Origin: Xiphias gladius
Taxonomy: Eukaryota > Chordata > Actinopteri > Istiophoriformes > Xiphiidae
DNA length: 64,000 nt
NCBI RefSeq assembly: GCF_016859285.1
Contig: NC_053414.1
Span: 12,835,517-12,899,516 of the forward strand
Reading direction: 5' to 3'
Made by a program: the position numbers and the translations under genes. How positions within the stretch are numbered: position 1 is the first letter of the stretch; every line of letters begins with the position of its first letter. The notes under the pieces are model-generated. The model searched no databases and was not told where the DNA came from. It saw only the letters and a program-made list of their open reading frames with translations. This document shows, piece by piece, positions 26,943 through 42,000 of this stretch.

Positions 26943-27093
26943 ATGGATGAGGAGAAGGGTAGCTGTCGGTCCAGGGGTATGAGCACCCTGGAAAAATGTC
27001 TGATATTTCTCTTTGTGGCCATGACCGGCGCCTGCATCGGCCTCGTGGTCATCTACTTCATGGACAAAGCTGATTCTTCTACTCATGCAGAAG
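26943..27093 (+). other. Exon 1: cytoplasmic tail and signal anchor of the CUB/protease gene
   Basis: ATG at 26943 opens [18 protein letters not shown], then a hydrophobic run from Cys19 to Met40, then [10 protein letters not shown] before the first CUB domain. The basic residues precede the hydrophobic segment and no signal-peptidase site is evident after it, so I read it as a type II (N-in) anchor. An in-frame GTG nine bases earlier is not used as the start. The donor is AAG followed by GTGGGT. Confidence 0.75.
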
Positions 27094-30000
27094 GTGGGTG
27101 TGTATACGTAGAAAATGCATTGTCTTCTATTTTAATACCAACATGTATCTCTGGTACAGTGGTTAAAACACACTACGGACCTCAGCTGAGCAATAATCCT
27201 TAACATCACAGTAATATAGCGAAAAGAAAATTCTCAAACAATTTGCCTATGTCCATTACAAAAGTAGAGAATATTGCAACGGTAAACATTTCACAGGGAA
27301 AAGGAGCTGTGGGGAAATACAACAAGACAAGACTGTGAGGAATGTCGCCAGAAAATCTAAACTGAGGCCACTGGATCAGTGACTGAGCAACACCGAAAAA
27401 GCATGTTGTCAAACTGAACGTGCAGTCAATTTTAATCAATGACAAATGTCAATGTGAGTGGTTTTTCGCTGTCCACTGTATTGGGTGGAGAAAGTGATTT
27501 ATTACGACTTTGTTGGAGGGCAAACGGTGATCTGCACTGGGATTTTGCAGGTTTAGTGAAATGCAAACAGCACAAGAAATTATTTTTAAAAAAGAACCGA
27601 AAACCTCCTAACAATTTTTTCTTCTGTATTTTATGGCTCCAATTTGCATAATTTGCAACTTATTTATAATTTTCCACAAATTTTTCTGGAAAGACCTACA
27701 GGTTTCTAATTTGGTGCTTGCGAAACCCAAATGAGCATTCATCCATTATTCATTTATTATTGGAAGCTTGATCCTTCGTCCATGACGAATTTCACGCTTG
27801 CCTATACAAATTTCGTATGTTCACATGTTCGGCTGACCTGCGATGTAATGTCCACATAAACTCTACTGCGGCACATGTATTTGTCCAGCTGCCAGTGATT
27901 TAAACATATAGTCAGCACAGAGTTATGAATTCTTTGAGGTGCATAGAGTGCGAAAACATATGCACAGAAGTGTGGAGTCCTTATCAAGTAAGTAAGTAAC
28001 TGCAAAAAGAAAAAAATATGTATTGTTACACATACTGACAAGAATTTGAACCTCTGCTAGTATCCCATTTGTCTCAAAATTGTATCCCAAAAAAAATAAT
28101 GGTCATGAAAATGTAATTAATCTGACAAAATGTTTTGCATTTGACCAGTACTGAAAGTCTTATAGATGCAACTTGTCCTTGGACTGGAAATGTTCCATGG
28201 TCTTTTTAGTAGCAAAATGTGAACTGGACTTTTGAAATAAAATCAACATAGGAAATATAACTTGTCAGATAACAGATGTTGTGATACAAAAGATATGAGT
28301 AAGCAGTGTTTGTAGCTACCTTGAAAAGAAAAAGATCATTTTGGACACATAAAGACATCATTGGAAAATTTAAACACAGAGCAGATAATAGGAGATAAGC
28401 AGAAACAACCAGTACTTTATTATTACTATGATTTTCTACACCTGACCCCCGTACTGTATGAGCAATTTCATAGCAACGATGTATGTGTCATCACTACATC
28501 AGTAGTGTTCGCTGTGATAGCATACACCAAGTTTTTCAATTTTAAGAACCTGATATTTATTCTGGCTTTATGCAGGAAAAACTTTACTTCATTGTAAAAT
28601 GTCAGAGACTGCTTTATGAGAGAAGACACATTTCTGCTGCCTCATTTATTCTTTGGAAATAGAGGTGGGAAAATAGTTTGTGTTTGCATGAGAGGAGTAA
28701 AGTGGAGAAATTAATATCATCTGAACCACTTTGCTTTTAGAAGTACAACCCATCAAAGTCTTCTGCGCACCTGAATAAAAGTCTATGTGACAAGAGTGTT
28801 GGCAGATAGGACGACTACGAGGAGTTAGAACGTGCCCACTGTCCTCACTCGTTCCATATGATTTGTCCATAGTTGGATAAATTCAACAACAAATGAAAAA
28901 AGCAGTCTATCGTTATGAGATGCAGTACAAGGATTGCTGCCCCCAAAAAGAGATGTCTTGTTATTACATAACCGCACAACAATATGACATAAAAATGACA
29001 AAATATATTCCAGTTTTTTGTTGTTAAACACAGCTGCTCTCCAGACTCCTGAGCAGCAGCTGCTCCAGCCACAAAGGAAAACATGCTGCTACTGTGGATG
29101 GTGACACTTTGTGTTTGTGTTTTTGTGTTTTTTGTATAATCAATGCTGTTTCCTAGGCGTTGCAATTGATTTTTTCTTTTCACTGCAGTTACAATAAGGT
29201 GTTTTTCAATCACTTGAATTTCATGGTAAACATTTCCTCTCTTAACCTGCTGTCCGTTGTTTGTGCATTAATAAAAATATCATTACAATAATGTTTTTGT
29301 TGTGCTAGCGGCATGGCTGTATGAAGTGCAATGCTGGTCGGTCCACCATTTCAGTCCAGACAGAAATATCTCAACAACTGTTCAATGGATCGCCGTGAAA
29401 TTTTAGACAGACATCCATGGTCCCCAGAAGATAAATCCTACTGACTTTGGTGATCCACTAACACCACCAGCTGGTCGAAGACTTCTGTTATCCTGTGGAA
29501 ATATCTCGCCTACTATGGGCTTGTAATTTATGGCTTGGAGTGAAATGTCTCAAAAATTGTTGGATGGATTTCCATGAAATTTGGTAAACCAATCATGCTT
29601 CCCTCAGGATGAATTGGTGAGCCCCTCACGTTTCCTAGTGCCATCATCAGGTCAAAATTTCACTTCTTCCAACAGTTTGAATGGCTGCAAAACTCTTGAC
29701 ATTTCCCATCAGCCTCAACTGTTCTTTGTGTTTATTGCTAATAAGCAAATTCTGAATATGCTGGAATGCTTATGTTATCATTTAGCTCAAAGCACCACTG
29801 TACCTAAGTACAGTCTCACAGAGCCGCTAGCATGGCTGTAGACTCTTAGTGTTGAAAGAAAACAAATCTCTTTTACATAAAATAGAATTATAAAAACATT
29901 TAAAACAGAAATTGTAGGATCCTGCATGTGGTGAGTAAACAGTCAGTATGTTGCATGTTGTAACCTACATATTAGTTGAGGAGCTTTTTGTCATTTTGTC

Positions 30001-33000
30001 ACCAATACAGTTAATCAATTCACGGTACAAGCTGCTGTTAAAACAGGGTTTATGCTGCTGTAATTCCTAAAAAGATGACTAAATAACAAGTGTTTTCCTT
30101 TGTCGTACATTTCCAGGGTGTGGTGGTCCTCAGGAGCTGTCAGGAGAGTCAGGCACCTTCACCAGCTGGAACTACCCCAACAGCTACGACAACGGCAAGA
30201 GCTGCACCTGGCACATCAACGTGGACCCTGACAAGGTGACAGGGATCGTCATCACTGCTCTTCCAAACCCCAACCGGTGAAACCGTACAGTCTGTAGACT
30301 TACAGTCCCCTCTTTACACAAATAAGATCTACAGCCTTCATGTAAAGTCAGAAAAAATATTTAAAGTACTGACCGACCAGATTTAAATATTACTCAAGGA
30401 TAAGTCACTTTAATTGGATTGATAACCACTCCAGATAACATTTACTTATGTGGTCGACCATCCCAACATAACCATTTCAATATGGAGTAGCCTACTTTTT
30501 AATTTTACATCTTCTTTCAAGTACAGGAAACATGCCATGAGTGTGATGCCATTCATGAAAAGTAGTAATATTAAATTTTATTCATATAGCATCTTTCATA
30601 TACAAAATGCAGATTAAAGAGTGCTAATAAAGAGAAAAGAGCAGACAAGTTAAACAAAAATATTAAGATAAATTTATAACAAAGACTTGAATGACAATAG
30701 CCATAATCATGACTGTAACCATTTCCATCATCATCATCTCAATAACTGTAATCTTCAAAGATGGACCAGTGGTGTACATATTAAAAAATGGCAGTGGAGT
30801 ATTAATATCAGATCGTAGAAGCAGATAGTTCCACAGTTTGGGCTCAGAGATACAGAAAGCAGCTTTATTGTAGGTCTTAGTTTTTGGTAAGGTGAGCAAT
30901 AGATAGTGTTTATCATTAGATTATGTTGTGATTTTTATTTACATGACACGAGAAGACACTGATTGCGAAACACACAAGATTATTATCATTACTATAAATG
31001 GTCAGAAATAATTTTCCTCTTGAAAACCGCTTTCAACACATCATCGTATTTCTATTTTACAGGGCTGCGCAGATTAAAACAATTCAGTCATGTCTCTGTG
31101 TCAGACAGGGTCTCTCACAGTGTGTGTGCCTGGTGTTTAATCAGTAGAGCTTGTGAAGTTACTGTTGGGGAAACTGTCTCATGTGAGGCCAAGCAGTGGA
31201 GGACAGCTGGGGTGATCGCAGTGGCAGCGTCGTGTACAGATGGCTGCCTTGTCTCCTTCATTTTCCTCAGCTCTCCTCCCTACAACCACAAGCCAAAACA
31301 AAGTTCTTGATGCTTCTTTCTATGTTAGCATGGCTGCCTTCCTACCTGCCTGATGCAGTGGCTGCTTTTCTCTCTGTCTCTGTAGGTCTCTGTCTTCCTT
31401 CTGCTATCTTTAAACACACATAAACACGTCCAGGCACGTCCATACATGCGGTACATGCTCTCACGCGTGCACACACGCACTCGCATTTCACACCGAGCAG
31501 TCACTCTTGCCTTCCACCTATCTGCCTTATCGACTTCTCAGATTAAAAAAAGAAAGATGAAACACCTCTGCATGTTTCTGTTGCAGGTGATCCATCTGTG
31601 GTTCGAGGAGTTTTCTTTGGAGGACACCGCGCTCTGCACAGCTGACTTCATCACACTACAAGACTCTCTGGGAATCATTGGTAAAAATCTCATATTAATT
31701 CAAATCTTCAAAAGGGGCAAAAGAAATATTTAAAAAAAAAAACCAACACAAATATACAGACAGACAGACAGATAGATAGATACATAGATATTACACATGT
31801 AGAGCTATCCACTGGTCAAAGGCTAAGGGAATTGGGCTTTGATTTCATTCCCAAATCAGACTATCTATCCATGGACAGACTCAGCTAGTGAGTCACACAG
31901 TCCTGCTGGTCCACTGCACACTGCTCTACTTCCAGTAACACACACTCCAACACTAGTTCTCCAGCCAGACTGCAGAGTTCAAAGCAGTGTACTTAGTCAA
32001 AAAAAAAAAAAAACATGCTGGTTTTCAATTTGTTTGGAATGATCATTATCATGTATCCCCCATCTTGTGTTCTCTGTTAGTTACTAAGGGGCAAATTAAC
32101 CAGTGGCTGGGGTACGGATTCAAAGAAACAGAGCACATTTGGGACAGTAGTAAAAATGTTGTTAGGACACAAATTTAGAACCCTGGCAAGACACCGAGAC
32201 TGAAAGACATGCAAAGTGACTAAAAACGATGCGGCTGCATTATTTTGCGTCTACTTGTGGTCACTTGGTGTCACTTTGTAGCTGTTTTGCATCACTTTGT
32301 GGTCATTTGATTGACTTTCCAACAAGAAATGTTAATAGTCACTTCATGTAGATGTTCTGATAACAGGAAGCCAACTAACTATCACCTTCTTACTTTGGTA
32401 GAAAGGGCACCAAGGGTAGCTAGTCAGATCATGGGGGGGCCTGTGCTACCTTTGGCCAACCGCGTGGCCCTGCCTCTGAAATGAAAAGGCCTCACGATTT
32501 TCTGTCTTGACAATTAACTCTTCTTTCAATTGCAGAGGAATAAGCTGTGCAGTATTGTTCTCTCTTTGTACATAATTTCTGTGGTATTTGTAGGTAAATA
32601 CTGTGGCTACACCAAACCAAAGCCGGTGGTGTCACTGACAAACCACCTGACGGTCCACTTCGACACTAACGACAGAAAGACAGACCAAGGATTCAAGGCT
32701 CATTACCAAGCTGTGTCTCCAGAGCTCACACCCGGTAAGATGATGACTGGAAATCCATTTTAGCAAGAAAATTGCCTCAACTCTGACATAATGTTGGATG
32801 TCTGTTTTACAGTATATGATTGACCTAGAAAGTGAATGTGCTGGGTGAAGAGAGGGGTGGGAGAAGGGAAATGAAAATGGGGTGGATGGGAGTGGAGGGA
32901 GTGGGGATATATTGTGGCTATCTTTGAGGTGTCTGTGGAGCTCAAGTGCTCTCCATCCCTGCCGCCAGAAATAGCCGGAGCCGGTGGCTTTCTCCAAGGT

Positions 33001-36000
33001 GACCGGGGGGATCTGATGACCCCTGGCTTCCCTGAGCAGAACTACCCGAATGGAGCATTATACCAGGTACTGCAACACACATTAACAGCCCAAACGTGAC
33101 TGCTAGGGTGTGTAGCCACTTCCTGGAGTATCGTAGCTGACGAGCCACCAACGCTGACAGTTACAACTAAATAAGATCAAATATGAACGCCAATACAATT
33201 AATTCAGGTAAATTAAAAGGAGCAATACACTTGTTTGTTTCTAGTGTCGCTTGTTTACAAACGCCTACAAAACACTCAGAAGAAGCCCATATAGGCCATT
33301 TCAATAGTATGACTAGATGACTAGCAGTGGTGGTAGCCATCATTGAATAGACGTATCATAACCTGTTTACAGTATTTGAGAACATTACATTGTTGTCTGC
33401 TGTTAATATTTATATTCCAAGAGCAATGTGTCAGTTTGAGAATGGTGGCAGGTTTCAATGTTGTTTTTAGACTAGTTTTGAAGCTACATTTTTGTTTACA
33501 TTTGGATTTTACCTTTAATAAAGTACATTGATGTCGATGCTGTCACTTATTATGTAAGTCCATGCAAATTAAATCTAATGATTACAAAACAGGATATGCT
33601 TAGAGAAATAGAAGAGTTACAGAGGTTTCTTTTTTTGATTCCAAGAGAACTGCATTGTGAATTGTGTAAATTAACTGCAGCTCAATACCAGGCAGATGTC
33701 CTGAATATTATGCCAGACCTTATTACAGTTACCATCGTGTTGCACACAGTGTGTTAGTATTGATCAGCATGTGGTTGCAACCAAACCTTACGATTTCAGA
33801 TTAGCATCTCAAAGTAAATCCATCAGCTATGGATTTCAGCACAGTCACATTCACAGCGTTTGTGGTTTTGATCTGTAATAAATGCATCTAATTAAACCAG
33901 AGTCAATTTTGATGTCAGGGTTTGCATCCTGTGTTTGGATGTGGAGTCGTATGGTATTATTTGGCTGTCATTATGATTTCACCTTACTGTGGCTTAGCTT
34001 GACGTCTCACCGTCTGTCCAAACAGAAGCAGAATCAGTGGTAAAATTATGTATGAGTTACTGTATGTCAAACTGCAGCTCACGTTGCAACCATGAGACTA
34101 GACGTAGGAAAACACGAGGAGTGCTGCAGATAGCGGTTTGCTAGATCAAAGGGTTTTCTCTAGACTGATTAAAGAACCATCTGTTATAAACCCATGGTGG
34201 GTGTAGCCATTTGCACTCTTTTTGTTGTTTGAAATGAACTGCGATTTAATGGGAAAATTATTAGTGGAAATCTGTCTATGCTGGTAAAATTAATTGGCGT
34301 GTGTGTGTCTGTACTGTGCTTGTTTGTTGGATCAGTGGAGAATCACAGTGCCTGAAGGCGAGAGGGTCCGACTGACATTTACCTCCTTTGACCTGTTCCC
34401 TGAGGTCTGTGGAGACTATGTTCAGGTCTATGATGGCCACAAGGCCGGCTCTTCTTTAATGGGTAAGCATGACAGTATACATGTTCCCAGTGTGCAGTCC
34501 AGAAGATGAAGGGGAAAAGAAACTACTTTTAGATAAACTTCATCCGCTGTGCATGATGACGAACAGTGACTTTAAAACAAACCACAATATTTTCAGTCAT
34601 CAGCACAGTTTATTTCAAAGCTGGATGTGTGATTATGCAGGAAAGGGATATGTTAGAATTCAGAGTAGACTGGGGGCTTTGTTCAACATTAACAATGTCA
34701 ACTATGTGGGTCCATGAATAAAAGATTAGCTCAATTAAAAGTCTGAGAAGTTGTGCAATGGACAGAGCTTCTGGAGTCTATTTTAAACTTAATGAATTCA
34801 AATCTGTCTGCGTAGACTTAATTGTTAAAGCAGCACGGATGAGCTACAAATGTACTGTTTTACTGCCTATCAATTGTCTAAACAAGGACATAGGTTTGGT
34901 TTCACAAGTGGGGGTAGGTAAAAAAACAAAAACAAAAAAACAAAAACAAAAAAAAAAACACTGAAAATATATTCATATATATTCAATGTATATCAGTCAG
35001 CAAATAAACTGTGTATGTACAAAATTAAAGGCTATATTGATTGTGATATTATTTATTATTATTAATTCACCAGTGCCAATTAAAATTAAATTTCGTTTTT
35101 GGTCTTTTAAAATAAATATTGTACAGACTAAAATCGATCACAAAAATTCAACATCTGCATGAGAAAGAGACAGTGCCGTCTTTTACAGCGTTATCTTTGA
35201 ATACTCAGTTCTAGCATCTTATCATTGTATCAATCAAACTTTATTTGTATTGCACCTTTCATACAGGTTAGTGCAATTCAAAACTTTACAGATGACTGAC
35301 AAGCTGATAATATACAGTAATAGACAGTACAATGCACTCGAGCAAAGACAATAACAAATAAAATAGATGAGAGGGTGTAAAACAGTAGGTAGGAGCATAT
35401 TTTGAAAAGTGAGGGGGACATGTCTCCCCATCCCCAGTGGAAATTACACCCTTGTGTCTAAAACTGAAATTTGAGGATGTTGCTGTCTATTGGACAAGCC
35501 TGTGTGAATGTTTTGTCATCCATTAAAGGTAAATTCTGTGGGCGGACGATGCCAAAGCCAATGGAGTCCAGTAGCAACACAATGGTGGTCCTCTTCAAAT
35601 CTGACAACATGGTGACTTCAAAAGGATTCAAAGCTACTTACACAAAGACCAGCCTTCCACCTGTTGTTATTCCCACCACAACAAAACCCACACCCACAGC
35701 CACAGCCAGACCCACCACACAAACCCCTCCACCTCCTACATCTTCTGGTGAGTATTCTCTCCAAACCTATGTTGCTGTTTCATTTTCCCTCTTGTATACT
35801 TACAATAAACAGGTAAACTGGCATCTACTGTATATTTACTCATAATCCCATTACACAGTTTGGCTCAGTTGACCTTTTGAGCCAATGTACCCTTCCCTGC
35901 ACGTCTCTATTTTGATTTCAGTTAAAATATACAACAGCAGATATATTTGACTGCCACACTGCCAAATAACAGCATCAGTGTCAATGCAGCTGAACCAGCT

Positions 36001-39000
36001 TCCCAAGAAAACTGCCCATTACATTTTCCATTTTCTTTAGTTTACTTTGGATCTCAGCGATCACTTGAAAGTTAATACTGATGCACAATAAACTATGAGA
36101 TCATTATCTATGTTTTCCCATTGTCCCTTTGTTTCCTGGCTTCTTGATACATCTTACATAACTGTAATGATGAAGGTACTAGCTAATGAACCTGTGAATG
36201 GGGCATCAAAGTAAGCTGGTCCTTATCAATTGAAAAAAAAAATCACACACACAGATATACATAGCTTTTGATCAAGTTTCTCTTCTAAAAACAATTTGCA
36301 TAATGAGGTGTGAATACGGTAAAAATATTGTTTTATGCATCACTTCCTCTATTGTAATTGGGCAGGAAGTGGTGGTCCAGTAATCCTCCACGGGCGCAAA
36401 GGAGTGATCCAGTCCTTGGGTTTTCCAAATCCATATCCTGCTCATCTAAACAGTTCTTGGAAGATATCTGTGCCCAGAGGATTCCTGGTTAGACTGCAAA
36501 TCACTGAAATGGCCATCACAGGAGAGACTGGAAATTGCAAAGAGGACAAACTGATCATCTCAGATATTTATAGCATTCTAGGTGAGCCATAACCTAATCT
36601 TTTACTGTTGTACTCTAGTTATACTTATTTCCAGTACTTTAATTTGTTATTATATGAATATATATTAGTCAGATTTGTTTATCAGAGTTCCACAAGCCTG
36701 ACATTTTGCTTATTTTTGTACCTTCAACTTGCTGTTTGACCCCCAGATGTGTCTCAGATAACCTTAGAAAATCGATGCTGCTTCTGCTCTTTCAGCCATG
36801 TCTGTCTTTGCAGGGCCAGATTAGCAGCCGGTTTGGAGAAGGGGTTATAAACTCCCCTACCTCTTGCACTTAGAATTTCACACAGCAAACAAGCCCTCAT
36901 TATATATGAGGACTTTGGCAGGTTTTTGGTGGACCCTCCAAGATTAATAGCTCTAGAACTACAGTATAGCTCAATATCCATCCCCTGCTGTAAAACTGTT
37001 GATTCGGATCTTCTTTGCAAAGAGCCCAGCAAACTATCAATTACCTCTCTTTATTATTGACTCCAGTGGCTGCAGTGCGGCTGATACAGCTTTATTTATT
37101 GCTGAGACATCAAGGACTAAAGCACTGAGGTGCTAGCACACGTGTCATGTGAAACACACTCAGATAGGTGACGAGAGGGTTTTAGTGGTGCGTCCCATTA
37201 GTTGATAGGGTACGAATCCGTGTGCAAAATGCAGAAAGAAATGAAAAGCAGAAATGAGAGGAAGCGGCTAAAGTTCTGTTTGGAAACCCAAGCCATCTCA
37301 AAATGAGATGTAATTTATAGAAGATGAAATAAGATAATCTTAAACTTAAATTCATAAGCAATATAATTATTTCTATTTTATTTATTTAGTCATTTAAACA
37401 GATGACTTCCTGTAATGGGAAAGGGCTGTAATGCTGTTGATCCCACTGAGAATGAACTCATCAGGCTGCAGCTTTCCAAAGCTTTTAAAAGCTTTCAGCT
37501 CCTTGTTTTGGTTTACAGCTCGCAACGAGTCCTCCGACCTAAACAACCATACAGGTTGTTTGTGCCTACCCTCTGATACGACCCGTAGCAGCATCTGCTC
37601 AATTAGCACCCGCACAGCAGCCAAGAGACATGCCAAAGATAAACAGTTAAATATCACTGTCGAAAAATAAATGACCAAATCTGTTATGGTGGGTAAAGAT
37701 TTTGTTAAGTTTAGGCACAGAAACGACTTTGCTAGGTTTAGGAAAAGATCGTGGTTTGGGTTAAAGCAAGTACTTCCTTAAGGTTAGAGGACCTTTGTTG
37801 TCATGGTTACAATACTAAACACGTGGTTAAGGTTAGTGAACGATTGTGGTCATGGTTAAAAGAAACAGCGCTGACACTCGGTTTGACATGGGAAACAATC
37901 AGAAACGACTTTTTCATCTGTAGTCCCCGGAGAGATGTTACAAAGTTGCCCTGAGGAAAGAATATAAGATTAAAATAACAGAGTTATTTGGATCATCATG
38001 AGCACGCAGAGCAATAATAAATAGAGAAGAGATTAATAATGTTAATTAAAAACATCATACAGGTCACCATTATATTACATAGTCAGGTACTATTTAAAAC
38101 ATGCAGCACAGAGGCATATAATACAAGACATGCAAAGCCATGAAATGAGGAATTTTAATGTCAATAGAAATATGGATTAAGTAAGACAGCATTGTGCTGC
38201 TTTATTAGACACTAACTGTAATAGCCTCATTCATTGATCTGCATGCATTTGCAGAATTACACATTAAATGTTACTGATTGCTAAAGTGCTATCCTCTTTT
38301 CCACAAAAATACCGTATCTCTTCCTCAGAAGTTCATTTAGCTGCTTGACCTGTTGTACTAAAGAGCAGCATTTCAATTAATGTTAGCTAACATTACCAGT
38401 TAGTGTTATGTTTTGTGTTCCGAGGCTCTTCCAAGGTTCCAGTGTTTTTGCACCTTTCTTTGTGTTTAGTTCATAAGTAGATGATGTTCAGTAGCTTATT
38501 AAGTCACTCGCTTGGGGTCTTGTGGTGATACACACACTTATGTACACCCGGTGGTGCTTATTAACAGTTTAGCTGCATCCTTTGAACCATCCCCTCATCC
38601 CTCACTCAACTCTCTTCACCCCCCCCCACGTCCAGGCACACACTGTGGCTACATCCTTCCCCCAGTGGTGGTCAGTGCCAGTGACACAATATTTGTCACC
38701 TTCCAGTCCGACAGTCGCCTCACAGACCGAGGATTCTCCGCCAAGTGGGACGCTGTGTATCCTGAGGATATCACAGGTACTGAGGACTGACAAACACAGC
38801 CACGCTCACCCGCATGGGCGCACAACACACACACAGGAACACACTCACACCTGAGGCGCGCCTCACTGAAGCAGCTCAGCAGCTCGTTAAGAGTAACCAT
38901 AAAACGCCTCACTCCTCTGTCACACATTTACGAAAGCAGCAAAGTCGTTGCATAAGCACTGTGAACAGGTCAGAGTACAGTGTGAAGCATAAAAAGCAAG

Positions 39001-42000
39001 ATAAAAGCTCCTTTATCTTTTCTTTATCATGACTATCAGGCCAGAAAAAGACTTGAGACCCTATGTGTGGTGGTGGAAGAAGTACTTTACTTGTGTAAAT
39101 GTAGCAATACAACAATGTAGAAATACTCTATTACAAGTAAAAGTCTTGCTCTTTACATAGAATACACAAATATTATCAGCAAAATCTATTTGTGTAACAA
39201 AATTAAAAGAAGTAATTATACAGAAGGTATTGATGCATTTTATATGCATTATCATGTAAGCAACACTTTGTAGCTGGCGAAGGTGCAGCTAAGTTTCAAA
39301 TATTATAAATTGTTGGATAGTCTAATTTATAACAAAATCCTTCATATTATATTAGCTGAATAGTATTTTGTATGTACATTTTTAATCTGCAAAGGAGAAA
39401 TCATAGCTATCAAGTAAATGTAGTAAAGTACAACGTTATAATATATTCCTCTTAAATCTAATGAAGAAAAGGAAAATATGTGGTAGATAATATCAAACTT
39501 TTCTCAGTTAAGATACAAATACCTGAAAACTGTATCTACATACAGTACTTTACTAAATGAAATTAGTTACTTTCCACCTTTGCCCCTGTTGAAAATAAAA
39601 ACCAGACATGCTGGTGTCAATGTTTTATTACTTTTTTAAAATTACTTTTCTTATACATGCTTCAGCGTTAATTGCTTTTCTCTAAATGGAGTGACACATA
39701 GCGTTTCTACTTTAGCATAAACCCATGTTCAGATTTTGTCATGATGAGATTGTGCGTTTACTCCTCGAGACTCTCGCACTCTCACAGGCAGATACTGTAG
39801 CTTGTCTACACTTATCCAGTTACACAATCACGCAGCTAATACAGTTTCTCGATCACTCCCTCTTCCTGTTTCAGAAATCCAGGGCTGTGGCATTTCTTCC
39901 AGAGAGGAAACAGGGGTCATCAAGTCCCAAAACTGGCCTATGAACTACAACGCTAACACTGAGTGCATGTGGAACATCGCTATGCCTTTGGGAAAGAAAA
40001 TCACACTGACGTTCACCCATTTTGACCTAGAAGCCAAAGATATCCTAATGTTCAAATGCTATGACAACATAATGGTGTATGACATCAATGCTCTAACTAA
40101 TGCGCTGATTAAAAAGCACGGTAAGTTGGTTTGTGGAATAAAAAACAGTAGCTACCAGCTGAGCCCAAAACCATTTGGATCTTTCATGACAGTCAATCAC
40201 ATTGAAATCAAATAATCAAAAATAATTAAATTAACCCAGGTTTTAATTAATACAACCGTGTATCTACACTGTTCAAGTACTGATCACTGTTATAGAGAAT
40301 TATAGGCCCTCTGTATCTCTTTATTTATGCTGGACAAATTATTCTCTCAATCCCCTGTAGGTCCTTTTTGTGGGACTACGCTGCCTCGTACCATTAAGTC
40401 AAAAGGCAACAGGCTGGTGATTCGTTTCCATACAGACTTGTTTACTGAGGCCAAAGGCTTCAGGGCCTACTGGACCACAAACCCCAGTCTGCCTGTTCCC
40501 ACTGAGCCACCTGCTCAGCCCAACCCCTGGGATAACATCACCATAGGTAAAGCATCTGCGTCAGCCTGATACAGTTTGCAAACATCTTCATTGAACTACT
40601 ATGTTCAAAACCACACCAATCTGTATTTTTCATATTAATAATGGATCAACTGTTGATTTTAAAACCACAGAGAATTATCACCAAGTTCTGCAGGTCACTT
40701 CAGCTCTACAGAGCCCTTTAGCCTCTTTTAGTTGTTTGTTTTGGTTTTCTGGCACACAAGTCTACTCCCATCAACCTCATTTCCAAACACAGAAAGCTGC
40801 TGTGAATATTGACATAACTCAAGAGGACACAAACACAACTCAAAATGAAGGCTAATATGCCACACATTCGCTGAAACAACTTTGTAAGGCAATAATATAT
40901 CACTTGTTGTGTTTTCAGCTTGGTCTGTTTCCCCCGGCTGGCCAAAAAATAGCCCCAAATAACAGTTAAGTCAGCTTTGACAGCTGCAGCCCATTTCACA
41001 TAGCTGCATGCATGATGTAGCTTTACATTTGATATTTTGGGTTCCATGATTTACACGTCTCTAGCTATATTATAATGCACTGTCATCAGGTTAACATAGC
41101 AGTATTGTCCTGTCACCAATCACAGTGACTGACATTTAGTTTCAAACAGCTCCTTAGAAGCTGCACAAAGGCCTGCCCTATATTTATGTGAGTCACGCTT
41201 TCTCCCACCCTCACCCCTTCTTTGTACTCACCTCCCTCATGCTGCCCCCCGATATGTGCAGTAAAACAAGGTGATTTGTTTTGCTGAGAACACAATGTGA
41301 AGTGGCCTGGTGCGTCACTTTCTTTCCTTGCTGGCTGTCACCTGATTCCCATTCTTCAGCCTGCAAGGAGCCCCAGGTGGCCCAGGCCACTGCCGAGCCA
41401 ATTCCTGAAATGGAGTTTTATAGATGGACTCTGCTGCCGTCCCGGTTTATTTTCCACCCAGGCTCTGACCAGGGGTGGCCTGTGTGTCAGGTGAAGGTAG
41501 GAAAAAGAGAGATGAATGAAGAAAATGTGGGATCTAATTTATATCTTTATGCATACCATGATGTCAATTCGGGACGGATTATTTGTGTGCAGCAGGAGCT
41601 TCATATTATGTTTGCATGAAGATACACTGAATACATTACTGCAGACAAATAGATTAGGGGAAGCCAAAAACAGAGGGACACAGTTCACTGTAGCCAGCAG
41701 TGTCAATCTGGTGTGATTGGAAAATTATTTTAAAAATACTAATCAGAGCACCAGAGCCAATAATTGAAAGCAACTTTCCTTCAACACAAGAGCTTATCTG
41801 TTAGCTGCAGATACATACTGTATATTCAGCCTTTGTTTATACACACACAAAGCACAAACAAATGCACACACGATCCGACAACCAGACCCAGGATATATTA
41901 CAGAGGTTTCCTTTCATTTCCTAGACTGGCCCAGTACATGTGGCAAACCAGCCATTCCTCCTGCTGTTGTGTCACGCATCGTGAACGGAGAGCCGGCCAG

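Larger units (their letters stand above)
30117..35747 (+). other. Module I: CUB1-CUB2 and Pro/Thr linker, no protease (exons 2-7)
   Basis: CUB1 starts [15 protein letters not shown] and has all four cysteines (GCGG, KSCTW, ALCTAD, KYCGY). CUB2 starts [19 protein letters not shown]; its first cysteine position is Ala and its second is Tyr (ALYQWRI), while the later pair ([18 protein letters not shown]) is kept. The module ends in a Pro/Thr-rich stretch with [20 protein letters not shown], a likely O-glycosylated stalk. Compared with the two later modules, the first exon of each CUB is split by an extra intron, and no protease exons follow: the intron after exon 7 (35748-36365) shows no protease motif. 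Confidence 0.8.

Noticed and set aside
37686-37952. Array of spaced GGTTAGG-like blocks, considered as telomeric or CRISPR-like repeats
   Set aside because: Blocks are diverged and irregularly spaced, the genome is eukaryotic, and the pattern matches a dispersed fish repeat.
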